Source of the DNA: Bog-473 sp963804055
GTDB taxonomy: Bacteria; Actinomycetota; Acidimicrobiia; Acidimicrobiales; RAAP-2
Length of the DNA: 64,000 nt
Assembly (NCBI GenBank): GCA_963804055.1
Contig: CAWDOU010000001.1
Coordinates: forward strand, 930,001-994,000
Direction of reading: 5' to 3'
A model generated the notes under the pieces. It saw only the letters and a program-made list of their open reading frames with translations, had not been told where the DNA came from and searched no databases. Position numbers and translations under genes: made by a program. Positions within the stretch are counted from its first letter, which is position 1; each line of letters begins with the position of its first letter. This document shows positions 27,071 to 36,390 of this stretch, one piece after another.

Positions 27071-28258
27071 ATGCCCATCAGCCGAACCCGACTGGCCGTC
27101 GTGGCCTGCGCGGTGTGCGGAACGGTCGTGTCGACTGCTGCCAGCAGCGCCGTCACGGCGTCCGCCGCCACGCCGCTCACCATTGCGGCGGTGACGTTCA
27201 CCGCGCCCACCGGCGCGTCGCTCGACGACCCCCAAGGCATTGCCGCCGCCAACGGCACCGTCGACGTCTCGAACACGGCGGACAACGTCGTGGCGAGCAT
27301 CGTCGGCCCGGCCACCGCGACCATCGCCGGCTCTTACGAGGCCACCGGTGAGAGCGGTGACGGCGGCCCGGCGACGGCGGCGACGCTGGACGAGCCGACG
27401 GCGCTGGCCCGGGACAAGGCGGGCGACCTCTTCATCGCCGACACCGAGGACAACGTCGTGCGCGAGATCACGACCGACGGCACCATCCACCTGATCGCCG
27501 GCAACGGGACCGAGGGTGACCGGGGCGAGTTCGGCGGGCCGGCCTCGAGGGCGGAGCTCGACAGCCCCCAGGGCGTGGCCGTCAACGCCAAGGGCGACGT
27601 CTTCATCGCCGACACGTACAACAACGTGATCCGCGAGGTGACGCCCAGGGGCCTCATCTCGACCTACGCCGGCAACGGCGACGCCGGCTACAAGGGGGAC
27701 AACGGGCCGGCCTGGCGGGCGGAGCTCTCGTCGCCCACAGGGCTGGCGGTCGACGCCCTGGGCAACCTCTACATCGCCGACTCGGGCAACAACGTCATCC
27801 GCCGGGTCTCCACCGGCGGGGTCATCACCACGGTGGCCGGCGACGTGGCGGCCGACCAGGCCTCCGGTGGCCTCGGTGGCTTCAGCGGTGACGGGGGGCC
27901 GGCCACCTCGGCCCGGCTGAACAGCCCGCAGGGGATCGCGTTGGACCAGGCCGGCGACCTCTTCATCGCCGACACCTTCAACAACGCCGTCCGCGAGGTC
28001 ACCCCGGGCGGGACCATCACCACGCTGGTCGACACGGCGGCCAAGAAGGGGAGCAGCGGCAACGGCGGCCCGGCCGCCGCGGCGGAGCTGAACACGCCCT
28101 TCGCCGTGGCGGTGGACGGCAGCACGGGCGACCTGTACATCGCCGACACGTCCAACAACAAGGTCCGCGTGGTCAGCGGCTTCGCCGTGCCGACCGCCGC
28201 CGGCGGTGGCCCGGTGGCCCCGACGCCGCCACCGTCGACCCGGCACCCGCACCGCTGA
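27071..28258 (+). CDS. Secreted NHL-repeat beta-propeller protein
   Basis: 395 residues. Signal peptide at 1-33 (AVVACAVCGTVVSTAASSAV, ending ASA). Five clear NHL repeats, each with an [DN]L[FY]IAD[TS]xxNxVR core (DLFIADTEDNVVREI, DVFIADTYNNVIREV, NLYIADSGNNVIRRV, DLFIADTFNNAVREV, DLYIADTSNNKVRVV), spaced by AGNGxxGxxGDxGPAxxAxL stretches. A proline-rich tail ends the protein. Probably an extracellular binding propeller; no catalytic residues can be assigned. The downstream phosphoesterase gene begins 73 bases later on the same strand. Confidence 0.85.
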   Translation: MPISRTRLAVVACAVCGTVVSTAASSAVTASAATPLTIAAVTFTAPTGASLDDPQGIAAANGTVDVSNTADNVVASIVGPATATIAGSYEATGESGDGGPATAATLDEPTALARDKAGDLFIADTEDNVVREITTDGTIHLIAGNGTEGDRGEFGGPASRAELDSPQGVAVNAKGDVFIADTYNNVIREVTPRGLISTYAGNGDAGYKGDNGPAWRAELSSPTGLAVDALGNLYIADSGNNVIRRVSTGGVITTVAGDVAADQASGGLGGFSGDGGPATSARLNSPQGIALDQAGDLFIADTFNNAVREVTPGGTITTLVDTAAKKGSSGNGGPAAAAELNTPFAVAVDGSTGDLYIADTSNNKVRVVSGFAVPTAAGGGPVAPTPPPSTRHPHR

Positions 28259-28331
28259 GCGCCGCCGGCCCCATCCGTCCGTCCATCCCAAGCCCGTTTT
28301 TGACACCCGACACCACGAAAGAGGACTCCCC

Positions 28332-29858
28332 ATGACCACTGATGCCGACAACTTCTTGTCCACGCCGTTCTCGCGGCGCCAGCTCCTCAAGGGAGGGGCC
28401 GGCGCCGCGGCCGGCGCCGCGCTGGCCGCCTACCTGCCCTCGAGCGTGCGCAAGGCCATCGCCGGGGCCAACCCGGCCGGCTTCGACCTGAGCCAGGTGA
28501 AGCACATCGTGCTGCTGATGCAGGAGAACCGCAGCTTCGACCACTACTTCGGCACGCTCTCGGGCGTGCGCGGCTTCGGCGACCCCCGGGCGATGCGGCT
28601 GCCCAACGGGCGCTCCGTCTTCGCCCAGCCCGACCCGGACAACCCCGACAGCTACCTGCTGCCGTACCACCTCGACACGTCGAACTCGTCGGCCCAGGCC
28701 GTGCCGTCGCTGAGCCACGCCTGGCAGGTGCAGCACTCGGCGTGGGCCAACGGGGAGATGGACGGGTGGCTGCGCTCGCACATCGCGGCGGACAGCGACA
28801 CCAACGGGCCGTTCACCATGGGCTACTACACGGCCGACGACATCCCGTTCCAGTACGCGCTGGCCAACGCGTTCACCATCTGCGACAACTACTTCTGCTC
28901 CATTCTCGGGCCGACGCATCCCAACCGCTACATGTGGATGACCGGGACGGTGGACCCCAACGGGCTGGCCGGGGGACCGGCGCTCGACAACAACGCGCCC
29001 AACGGCACCTACAGCTGGACCACCATGGCCGAGCGCCTGGAGAGCGCCGGCATCTCGTGGAAGTGCTACCAGCAGGCCGACAACTACGGGACGAACGTGC
29101 TGGAGTTCTTCAGCCAGTTCATCAACGCCCCGGCTTCGTCGAGCCTGTACCAGAACGCGTTCGGCGTCAGCACGCTCATGAACGGCCAGCCCGCCAGCGA
29201 CCCCACCATGGCCTTCGAGGAGGACTGCGCCAACGGCACGCTGCCGACCGTCAGCTGGATCTTCCCGACCAGCGTGGCCTCCGAGCACCCGTCCTACCTG
29301 CCGGCCGCCGGCGCCCAGTTCGTGGCCTCGAAGATCGGAGCGCTGGCCGCCAACGAGGACCTGTGGAACTCGACCGTCTTCATCCTGAACTACGACGAGA
29401 ACGACGGCTTCTTCGACCACGTGCCGCCCCTCACGCCCCCGAAGGGCACGGCGGACGAGTTCACCACGCTCGACTCGCCGGGCGGCACGCCGGGCGGCGG
29501 GCTCAACCTCGGCTCGGGCTTCCGGGTGCCGGCCATCGTGGTGTCGCCCTGGACCGTCGGCGGCTATGTCTGCTCCACGCCCCACGACCACACCTCGGTG
29601 CTGCGCTTCGTCGAGCGCGTCACGGGCATCACCGAGCCCAACATCAGCGACTGGCGGCGCAGCACCTTCGGCGACTTCACGACCGCCTTCCAGCAGTCGC
29701 CCGAGGCGGCACCGTCCATCCCTGCCGCGTCGGCGTCGGCGACGGCGGCGCAGCTGGCCTACCAGACCCAGCAGTCGTCGCTGCCGCTGCCGGCCTTCCC
29801 CGGCTCGGCCCAGACGCCGCCGGTGCAGCAGCCGGGGCGGCGCCAGAGCGTCGGCTGA
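28332..29858 (+). CDS. Tat-exported phosphoesterase (phospholipase C / acid phosphatase family)
   Basis: 508 residues. Twin-arginine signal SRRQLLKGGAG at residues 16-26 followed by an alanine-rich hydrophobic run. Phosphoesterase-family marks: HIVLLMQENRSFDHYFGTL (metal-binding Glu/Asn and Asp-His), GPTHPNRYMWMTG, YDENDGFFDHVPP and GFRVPAIVVSPW. Members hydrolyse phospholipids or phosphomonoesters outside the cytoplasm; a phosphate-scavenging role is likely. An AGAGGA ribosome site precedes the ATG. Confidence 0.9.
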   Translation: MTTDADNFLSTPFSRRQLLKGGAGAAAGAALAAYLPSSVRKAIAGANPAGFDLSQVKHIVLLMQENRSFDHYFGTLSGVRGFGDPRAMRLPNGRSVFAQPDPDNPDSYLLPYHLDTSNSSAQAVPSLSHAWQVQHSAWANGEMDGWLRSHIAADSDTNGPFTMGYYTADDIPFQYALANAFTICDNYFCSILGPTHPNRYMWMTGTVDPNGLAGGPALDNNAPNGTYSWTTMAERLESAGISWKCYQQADNYGTNVLEFFSQFINAPASSSLYQNAFGVSTLMNGQPASDPTMAFEEDCANGTLPTVSWIFPTSVASEHPSYLPAAGAQFVASKIGALAANEDLWNSTVFILNYDENDGFFDHVPPLTPPKGTADEFTTLDSPGGTPGGGLNLGSGFRVPAIVVSPWTVGGYVCSTPHDHTSVLRFVERVTGITEPNISDWRRSTFGDFTTAFQQSPEAAPSIPAASASATAAQLAYQTQQSSLPLPAFPGSAQTPPVQQPGRRQSVG

Positions 29859-29897
29859 GCGGCCGGCGCGCCCTGGCGCGCGGCGGGGTGGTGGGAC

Positions 29898-30887
29898 TCA
29901 GGCGCTGAGGCTGGGAAGGCGGTCCGGGCCGGTGGTGGCATCGGCCCGCGCCACCCAGACCCGCTGGCCCGCCTGCAGCCCCAGCTCCGCCGCGCTGCCC
30001 CGGCTGAGCTGGACCCAGCACGACTCGTCGTCCGCCAGGTCGACCTCCACCTTGACCTCGAAGCCGAGGTGGGTCACCCGCGCCACGGTGCCCTCCACCG
30101 CGGCGGCGCCCGGCTTGCCCTCGGCGACGGGGTGCACGACGAGGTCGTGCGGGCGCACCCACTGCCCGCCGAGGCGGGTGGCCGAGCCCAGGAAGGTCAG
30201 CACGAACTCGTTGGCCGGGTGGTCGTACATGTCCGCCGGCGCGCCCACCTGCTCGAGCCGGCCGTGGTTGATGATGGCCAGGCGGTCGGCCACCTCCATG
30301 GCCTCCTCCTGGTCGTGGGTGACGAGCACCGTGGTCACGGGCAGCGTGGCGTGCAGGTCGCGCAGCCACAGGCGCAGCTGGGTGCGCACCTGGGCGTCGA
30401 GCGCGCCGAAGGGCTCGTCGAGCAGGAGCACCTTGGGCTCAATGGCGAGGGCCCGGGCCAGGGCCATGCGCTGGCGCTGGCCGCCCGAGAGCTGGCTCGG
30501 GTAGCGCGCGCCGAGGTGGGACAGGCCGACGAGCTCGAGCAGCTCGTCGACGCGGGCGTTGATCTCGGCCTTGGGGCGGTGGCGGATCTCGAGCCCGAAG
30601 GCCACGTTGCGCCGCACCGACAGGTGGCGGAACGGCGCGTAGTGCTGGAAGCAGAACCCGACGCCGCGACTGCGCGCCGGCGTGTGGGTCAGGTCCTCGC
30701 CTTCAATGCGCACGATGCCGCTGTCGGCCGTGTCGAGGCCGGCGATGATGCGCAGCAGCGTCGACTTGCCGCCGCCGCTCGGGCCGAGCAGCGCCGTCAG
30801 CGAGCCGGTCGGGACCTCGAGCGTCACCTCGTCGAGCGCCACGGCGTCGCCGAACCGCTTCGAGATGGACTCCGCCTCAATGCTCAT
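29898..30887 (-). CDS. cysA: Sulfate/thiosulfate import ATP-binding protein
   Basis: Energises sulfate uptake. 329 residues. Walker A GPSGGGKST, signature LSGGQRQRMALARAL, Walker B VLLLDEPFGALD, switch HDQEEAMEVADR, and a C-terminal TOBE-like domain (RPHDLVVHPV onwards). The ATG overlaps the cysW stop by 4 bases. Last gene of sbp-cysT-cysW-cysA; it converges with the phosphoesterase gene. Confidence 0.93.
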   Translation of the reverse strand: MSIEAESISKRFGDAVALDEVTLEVPTGSLTALLGPSGGGKSTLLRIIAGLDTADSGIVRIEGEDLTHTPARSRGVGFCFQHYAPFRHLSVRRNVAFGLEIRHRPKAEINARVDELLELVGLSHLGARYPSQLSGGQRQRMALARALAIEPKVLLLDEPFGALDAQVRTQLRLWLRDLHATLPVTTVLVTHDQEEAMEVADRLAIINHGRLEQVGAPADMYDHPANEFVLTFLGSATRLGGQWVRPHDLVVHPVAEGKPGAAAVEGTVARVTHLGFEVKVEVDLADDESCWVQLSRGSAAELGLQAGQRVWVARADATTGPDRLPSLSA

Positions 30888-31705
30888 GCGGTCGCCCTGC
30901 CGTGCCAGGTGTCGCGCTTGCGGTCGGTCAGCGTCAGGAGCGAGAGCACGATGAGCGCGGAGAAGCACAGGACGACGGCGCCGACGTAGGCGGCCTGCGG
31001 CTCCAGGTTGTCGATGCTCTGTGAGATGAAGAGAGTGTAGGTCTGGGTCTTGCCGGCGACGGCGCCGGACACGACGGACACCGCGCCGAATTCGCCCAGC
31101 ACGCGGGCAGTGGTCAGCGTGACGCCGTAGGCGAGCCCGCGGCGGATGTTGGGCAGCGTGATGCGGCGGAAGACCGTGAAGGGCCCGGCCCCGAGCGTGC
31201 GGGCCGCCTGCTCCTGTTCGGTCCCGATCTCCTGCAGCACGGGGAGTACCTCGCGCACCACGTAGGGCAGGGACACGGCCGCCGAGGCCATGACGATGCC
31301 GGGCACCGAGAAGATCACCGTGATGCCGCGCTCGGCCAGCCAGTTGCCCCACCAACCCGTCTTGCCGTAGACGAGGATCAGCGACAGGCCGATGATGACG
31401 GGGGAGACGGCCAGCGGGATGTCGATGAGCGCGTCGAGCAGCCAGGCGCCGGGGAAGCGGTGGCGGGCCAGGATGAGCGAGACCCCGACGCCGAAGACGG
31501 TGTTGAGCGGCACGGCGATGGCGACGACGATCAGGGTGAGCAGCAGGGCGTGGAGGCCGTCCGGCGTGGTGAAGGCGTCCCAGGCCGACCCGAGTCCCGG
31601 CGAGAAGGCGTGGTAGAAGACCGCGCCGACCGGAACCACGACGAGCAGCGCCAGGTAGACGAGCACCGCGTAACGCAGCGGGAGGCGCCAGGGGGAGCCC
31701 TTCAC
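30884..31705 (-). CDS. cysW: Sulfate ABC transporter permease CysW
   Basis: 273 residues, six membrane segments; the permease coupling helix reads EQEQAARTLGAGPFTVFRR. The GTG at 31705 overlaps the natural cysT stop (TGA at 31702-31704) and opens VKGSPWRLPLRYAVLVYLALL split by the first membrane segment. Because of a frame break in cysT, the two permeases appear as one 574-codon open frame (30884-32608); I treat them as separate genes. Confidence 0.9.
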   Translation of the reverse strand: MKGSPWRLPLRYAVLVYLALLVVVPVGAVFYHAFSPGLGSAWDAFTTPDGLHALLLTLIVVAIAVPLNTVFGVGVSLILARHRFPGAWLLDALIDIPLAVSPVIIGLSLILVYGKTGWWGNWLAERGITVIFSVPGIVMASAAVSLPYVVREVLPVLQEIGTEQEQAARTLGAGPFTVFRRITLPNIRRGLAYGVTLTTARVLGEFGAVSVVSGAVAGKTQTYTLFISQSIDNLEPQAAYVGAVVLCFSALIVLSLLTLTDRKRDTWHGRATA

Positions 31706-32608
31706 ACGGTGTCCGGGATGTCGAAGCGCCGGCGGGCCCAGCCGATGGCGAGCAGGACGATCAGCGCGATGGCCACCAGGACGATCGACACCGCGCTCGG
31801 CGCCCGTGAAGTCGTCGCTCTGGGCCAGGTTGAAGATGTAGGCCGACGAGACCTCCGTCTTCGGGAGGTTGCCCGAAATGAGGACGATCGAGCCGAACTC
31901 CCCGACGGCCCGGGCGAAGGCCAGCCCGGCCCCCGCCAGCACCGAGGGCAGCACGCTCGGGAGGATGACCCGGAACAGGACCTGGCGCCGGGTCGCCCCG
32001 AGGGAGGCGGCGGCGTCCTCGACCTCGGCATCGAGCTCGGCCAGCACCGGTTGGACGCTGCGCACGCAGAAGGGCAGGGTCACGAACAGCAACGCCACGG
32101 CGACGCCGACCCGCGTGCCGGCCAGGTCGACGTGGAGCGGGCTGTCCACGCCGTAGAGCGTGAGCAGCGTCAGCCCGGCCACCACCGTCGGGAGGGCGAA
32201 GGGGAGGTCGATGAGCGCGCTCACGAGCGACTTGCCCGGGAAGTCGTCGCGCACCAGCACCCAGGAGATCGCCAGGCCGGCGATGGAGTTGACCACCGCC
32301 ACAATGGCGGAGAGGACGAGCGTGAGCTCAAGAGCGGCGATGGCCAGCGGGTTGGTCACCTCGGTCCAGAACGCGGCCCAGCCGCTGCTGAACGCCTTCG
32401 TCACCACCGCGGCGAGCGGCAGCAGGACCAGCAGTGACAGGTAGGTGACGGCGAGCGCGGGGCCGCCGACGCGCCCGACCGCCCGTCCGGTCGCGGCCAG
32501 GGCCGGGGGAGGGTCGCGGCGCCAGCGTCCCCAGCCCAGCCGCGGCGCGGGCGCGCCGCCGGCCCCCGGGCGGCCCAGGTCGTCGACGGACACGCCGGTA
32601 CTGCTCAC
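31702..32608 (-). pseudogene. cysT: Sulfate ABC transporter permease CysT, one-base frameshift near the C-terminus
   Basis: GTG start; proline/arginine-rich leader, then the CysT core (LIDLPFALPTVVAGLTLL, EVEDAAASLGATRRQVLFR, AVGEFGSIVLISGN). After YIFNLAQSDDFTGA the frame turns into arginine/histidine-rich nonsense, while the adjacent frame supplies the expected last membrane helix (SAVSIVLVAIALIVLLAIGW) and stops at 31702. Removing one base near 31799 restores a normal 301-residue permease (907 bases = 302 codons + 1). Sequence error or a genuine mutation; the rest of the operon is intact. Confidence 0.8.
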
Positions 32609-32614
32609 GGCCGA

Positions 32615-33658
32615 CTACGAGCTGGCGGTGGAGACGCCGAGCTGCTGCTCGATCTTCGCCACGATCCCCGTGGTGGGGTCGAAGAACTTCGTGTTGACGA
32701 CCGTCCAGCCGCCGACCTTGTTGATGCTGAAGAGCGTCTTGGGCTTGGGGAAGTTGAACTTCGCCGCCACCGACGGGAGGACGGGCCGGTAGCCCTGCTT
32801 GCCCCAGACCGTCTGGCCGGCGGGGGAGAGGAGGTAGGCCAGGAACGCCTTGGCGGCCGGGCTGGCCGTCTTCGTCACGGCGATCGGGTTCTGGATCAGG
32901 ATCGTCTGCGGCGGGGTGATGACGCTGATCGGCTCGCCCTGCGACTTGGCGTACAGGCCGTCGTCCTCGTAGTCGAGGAGCACGTCACCCTGGCCGGCCA
33001 GGAACGTCTGCAACGCGGCGCTGGCGCTGGCCGGCTGGGCCACCGCGTTCTTGAGCAGCGCGGTGAGGTAGGCCTGCGCCTGCGCGGGCGACTTGCCGAG
33101 TGAGATCTGCGCGCCGTAGGCCGCCATGAGGTTCCACTTGGCGCTGCCCGAGCTGAAGACGTTGGGCGTGATGACCTTGACCCCCGGCTTCACGAGGTCG
33201 GCCCAGGTGGTGATGTGCTTGGGATTGCCGGGCCGCACAATGAACGAGACGATGGAGTTCGTCACCATGCCCTTGGTCGGGGTCCGGTCCCACGAGCTCG
33301 AGACGAGGCCGGCCTTGACGACCTTGGTCATGTCGGGTGTCAGCGAGAAGTTGACGAGGTCGGCCGGCAGGCCGTCGACCACCGACGTGGCCTGGGTGCC
33401 CGAGGGGCCGAAGGAGGAGGAGACGGTCACGCCCGCCCCGGCCTTCGTCTTGGCGAAGGCGGCGGCCAGCGCGCTGTAGGCGGGCTTGGGGGTGGAGTAC
33501 GCCACCAGGTTGACCGAACCGCCCGAGGCGCCGGCCGGGAGGGCGCTGAAGGCCAGGCCGCTGAGGGCGAGGGCGCCGATGGCGGCGCTGCGGCCCGCCC
33601 GGAGGCGGCGGGTGGGGGCGCCCGTGGGCGCGTCGCGGTGCAGGAGGTTTCTGAGCAT
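32615..33658 (-). CDS. sbp: Sulfate-binding periplasmic-type protein
   Basis: Substrate-binding lipoprotein-like component for sulfate. 347 residues; signal region after an arginine-rich start (IGALALSGLAFSALPAGASG). Family marks: VAYSTPKPAYSALAAAF, SFGPSGTQ, VNFSLTPDM, the NPKHITTWADL and TPNVFSSGSAKWNLMAAYG ligand-binding region, LLDYEDDG. No lipobox Cys is visible. First gene of the sulfate operon, 6 bases before cysT. Confidence 0.93.
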   Translation of the reverse strand: MLRNLLHRDAPTGAPTRRLRAGRSAAIGALALSGLAFSALPAGASGGSVNLVAYSTPKPAYSALAAAFAKTKAGAGVTVSSSFGPSGTQATSVVDGLPADLVNFSLTPDMTKVVKAGLVSSSWDRTPTKGMVTNSIVSFIVRPGNPKHITTWADLVKPGVKVITPNVFSSGSAKWNLMAAYGAQISLGKSPAQAQAYLTALLKNAVAQPASASAALQTFLAGQGDVLLDYEDDGLYAKSQGEPISVITPPQTILIQNPIAVTKTASPAAKAFLAYLLSPAGQTVWGKQGYRPVLPSVAAKFNFPKPKTLFSINKVGGWTVVNTKFFDPTTGIVAKIEQQLGVSTASS

Positions 33659-33678
33659 GCGGAGAACCTAATACACGC

Positions 33679-33692
33679 GGATTGCTAAATCC
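33679..33692 (-). promoter_or_regulatory. Inverted repeat upstream of sbp
   Basis: GGATT-GCTA-AATCC, a perfect 5-bp inverted repeat in an AT-rich patch about 20 bases before the sbp start codon. Its position suits an operator for sulfur control; the binding protein is not known. Confidence 0.3.
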
Positions 33693-33757
33693 AAGCGGGT
33701 AGGTCATGAATGGGAGCCCGCGGCGCCACCGGACGCCCGCGGAGGGAGCTCCCCTGT

Positions 33758-34735
33758 TCAGAACGGGTGCAGGAGGCGGAAGCGCGCCCAGGCCCGGGAC
33801 GGGCGCGGGCGGAAGTGGCCGGCGATCGTCGAGGTGGCGATGGCGGCCTGCCGGCCCTCCCGGGACTCCACCATGGCCCAGTCGGAGCGGGCCATGAGCT
33901 CCTCGAGCGAGGTGCGGTCACCGCCCTGGCGGGTGGTCCAGCCGCAGTAGATCTCGACGGCGGCGCCCACGAACGCCCGCGTCTCGGGCGCGCCGAGGTG
34001 CTCGTGGATGCGCCCGGTCAGGGTGGCGCCGTCGGCATCGTCGAGCTGCAGGGTCAGCACCAGGAACTGCGTGCCACCGATGCGGGCCAGCACGTCGTTC
34101 TTGCGGAACGTCACCGACAGGGCACGGGCCACCGCCTGCAGCGCGGCGTCACCCGCCTGGTGGCCGAGGCGCGCGTTGAGCTCCTGCACGTTGGCGACGT
34201 CGACGAAGAGCGCATGCACCGGCGCGTTCTTGCGGTCGGCGAGCTGCAGGAGCTGCGTCCCCGTCGCCAGGAGCCCGCGCCGGTTCTGGAAGCCGGTCAG
34301 CTCGTCGCCGCGCGACAGCTGCAGGAGGCGCGCGCTCAACTCCTCGAGCTCGCGCTCCACGGCGAGACGGCCGGTCATGTCGTGGAGGATGCAGCACGTC
34401 TGGGTCGCGCCGTCCTCGGCACGGAAATTCACCGACGTCATCTCGATCTCCATGAAGCGGCCGTCGCCCCGGCGGAGGCGGGCCACGCCGACGGAGGATC
34501 CCGTCCGTTCCCGCTCGGCCACGGCGATGGTCCAGCGCGGGTCCTCCTGGTCGATCAGGAGGTCGCGCCCGAGGGTGCAGATCTCCTCGGGGGTCAGGTC
34601 GAGCATGGCGCAGGCGGCCGGGTTGGTCGCGGTGATGGTGCCGTCGAGCGTGCAGAAGAGCACGCCCTCGGAGCTGCGCGCGAGCAGGGCCTGATAGCCG
34701 GCCAGGCCGACCGTGTCCGTCTTGTGAGCCACCAT
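33758..34735 (-). CDS. PAS domain protein with degenerate GGDEF domain
   Basis: 325 residues. PAS domain at about 14-120 (GVLFCTLDGTITATNPAACAM split over two strands; HDMTGRLAVERELEEL linker), then a GGDEF fold (DELTGFQNRRGLL, HALFVDVANVQELN, GDAALQAVARAL). The active-site motif reads RIGGTQFLVL, so Asp-Glu of GGDEF is replaced by Thr-Gln and the usual metal-binding FDLD is FVDV. Diguanylate cyclase activity is unlikely; a sensory or c-di-GMP-independent role is inferred. Confidence 0.85.
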   Translation of the reverse strand: MVAHKTDTVGLAGYQALLARSSEGVLFCTLDGTITATNPAACAMLDLTPEEICTLGRDLLIDQEDPRWTIAVAERERTGSSVGVARLRRGDGRFMEIEMTSVNFRAEDGATQTCCILHDMTGRLAVERELEELSARLLQLSRGDELTGFQNRRGLLATGTQLLQLADRKNAPVHALFVDVANVQELNARLGHQAGDAALQAVARALSVTFRKNDVLARIGGTQFLVLTLQLDDADGATLTGRIHEHLGAPETRAFVGAAVEIYCGWTTRQGGDRTSLEELMARSDWAMVESREGRQAAIATSTIAGHFRPRPSRAWARFRLLHPF

Positions 34736-34945
34736 GGCGCTTCGATCCTCTAAACGGTGCTCGAACTCCCACCCGGAGCGCCCCGCTCAACCGCCGAGAT
34801 TACCGAAGCCCCCGCCTGCAGAGCGGCTCTTGGCGCGGCGTTGTGACTTTCGGCTCTATTGAGGAACGGCGCGGACGTGCCGATGTGGCGGGAAGGAGAT
34901 GGGCCGTCCGCACCCTGGTTCGTGCCTGGGCCCGGGGGTGCAGGG

Positions 34946-36349
34946 CTACAGCCGGGCGTTGTAGGCGGCCAGCGTGCCGTTCACGCTCTGCTCCGCCGCC
35001 TTGACGGCGGCGGCGGCCGAGACGCCCTGGGTGTACATGGAGATCTCGGCGTTGAGCACGTCGGTGCGCACGTCGGCGTAGGGCCCGATGACCGAGCCGG
35101 TGGTGGCCGGGGTGTTGGGCCCGCTGCTGACCTCGTTGTACGCCACCTTGTAGCCGGGGTTGGTGGCCCAGAGCTGCTGCACCGTGGCTGTCCGGGCCGA
35201 GGACCTGCGCACCGGGATGTAGCCGGTCCCCGCCGCCCAGGTCGCCTGGCTCTGCGTGTTCATGAGGTACGACACGTACTGCCACGACGCCGCCTGCTCC
35301 AGCGCGGACGACTTGTTCGAGATGTAGATGCCCGACCCTCCGGGCTCGATCCCACCCTGGGACGACGCGCTGTAGGTCGGGAAGGCGCCGATGCCGAGCT
35401 TCACGTTGGCGTACTTGCCGCCTCCGAGGAGCGCGTTGACCGCGCCGAGGGCGGCCGAGGTCTCGATCGTCATGCCGTACTTCCCGCTGCCCATGCCGAG
35501 CAGGTTGTCGTAGGCGTCGGGGCCCGTGGCCGGGTTCGTGGCGGCGTACCCCGAGCGCACCATGGTGCGCAGCTGGTTGAAGATGGACACGGCCGTCTTG
35601 GTGGTGAACACGCCCTTGGTGGCGCGCGTGCTGCGACCGTTCTGGTTGTTGACGAAGAGCTGGTTCGCCGAGGCCAGCCAGGTCTCGAGGTGCCAGGAGT
35701 CGAGGACCAGGGCCATGCCGCTGCCCGAGGCCTTCAACGCCTTGGCGTCGGCCACCATGGCCGAGAGGGTGGCCGGCGGGCTGGCCGGGTTCAGGCCGGC
35801 CTTCGTGAACGCGTTCTGGTTGTAGAAGAGGACCGGCGCCGAGACGGCGAAGGGGAGGGCCCACTGCACGCCGTTCACCTTCCAGTAGGCGAGGGGTCGC
35901 GGCAGGTAGTCGCTCGTCGGGTACTTGGCCGCGTTCATGCACGACTGCACCGGCAGGAACGACTGCGTGTCGACGGCGCTCTGGGTCTGCTGGTCCGCCA
36001 GCTGGACGACGTCGGGGAGCTGCCCGTTGGAGAGCCCCGCGGTGTACTTCTGCCAGGTGTCGTTGACGCCGTTCTGCGTGACGAGGGTCACGCGCACCTT
36101 GCTCTGCGACGAGTTGAAGGCGTTGGTGATGGTCTGCAGCACCGGCAGGTTGGCCGTCGAGGCCGACTCCCAGAAGGTGATGTTCACGACGCCCGAGTGG
36201 TTGGCCAGCGCCTTGAGGTTGCAGGTGGGCAGGCTCGCCGCCCCGGCCGGCCCGCCCCCCACGGCGGCGGACGCCGCCGTGCCCGAGAGCGTGGTGACGA
36301 ACAGGGCCGCCGCGGCCAGGCGGGAGAGGCGCACGGAGTGCATGCACAC
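34946..36349 (-). CDS. Sugar ABC transporter substrate-binding protein (UgpB-like)
   Basis: 467 residues. Signal peptide (LAAAALFVTTLSGTAASAA). Extracellular solute-binding family 1: VVNITFWESASTANLPVL, LPDVVQLADQQT, VLFYNQNAFTKAGLNPASPP in separated stretches, GGSGIYISNKS and ASWQYVSYLMN. Binds a carbohydrate or glycerol-phosphate ester by family. It is the last gene of the four-gene importer, 41 bases after the second permease. Glycosidase genes GH43 and GH26 elsewhere in the window could feed it. Confidence 0.9.
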   Translation of the reverse strand: MCMHSVRLSRLAAAALFVTTLSGTAASAAVGGGPAGAASLPTCNLKALANHSGVVNITFWESASTANLPVLQTITNAFNSSQSKVRVTLVTQNGVNDTWQKYTAGLSNGQLPDVVQLADQQTQSAVDTQSFLPVQSCMNAAKYPTSDYLPRPLAYWKVNGVQWALPFAVSAPVLFYNQNAFTKAGLNPASPPATLSAMVADAKALKASGSGMALVLDSWHLETWLASANQLFVNNQNGRSTRATKGVFTTKTAVSIFNQLRTMVRSGYAATNPATGPDAYDNLLGMGSGKYGMTIETSAALGAVNALLGGGKYANVKLGIGAFPTYSASSQGGIEPGGSGIYISNKSSALEQAASWQYVSYLMNTQSQATWAAGTGYIPVRRSSARTATVQQLWATNPGYKVAYNEVSSGPNTPATTGSVIGPYADVRTDVLNAEISMYTQGVSAAAAVKAAEQSVNGTLAAYNARL

Positions 36350-36390
36350 TGCCTAGCACCCGCGGCACCCGGGGCCGGGTGCATGCCGGC

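Noticed and set aside
30884..32608. A natural CysT-CysW fusion protein
   Set aside because: The junction is Arg/His-rich nonsense, the lost CysT helix is present in the next frame, and a normal stop/start overlap exists there.
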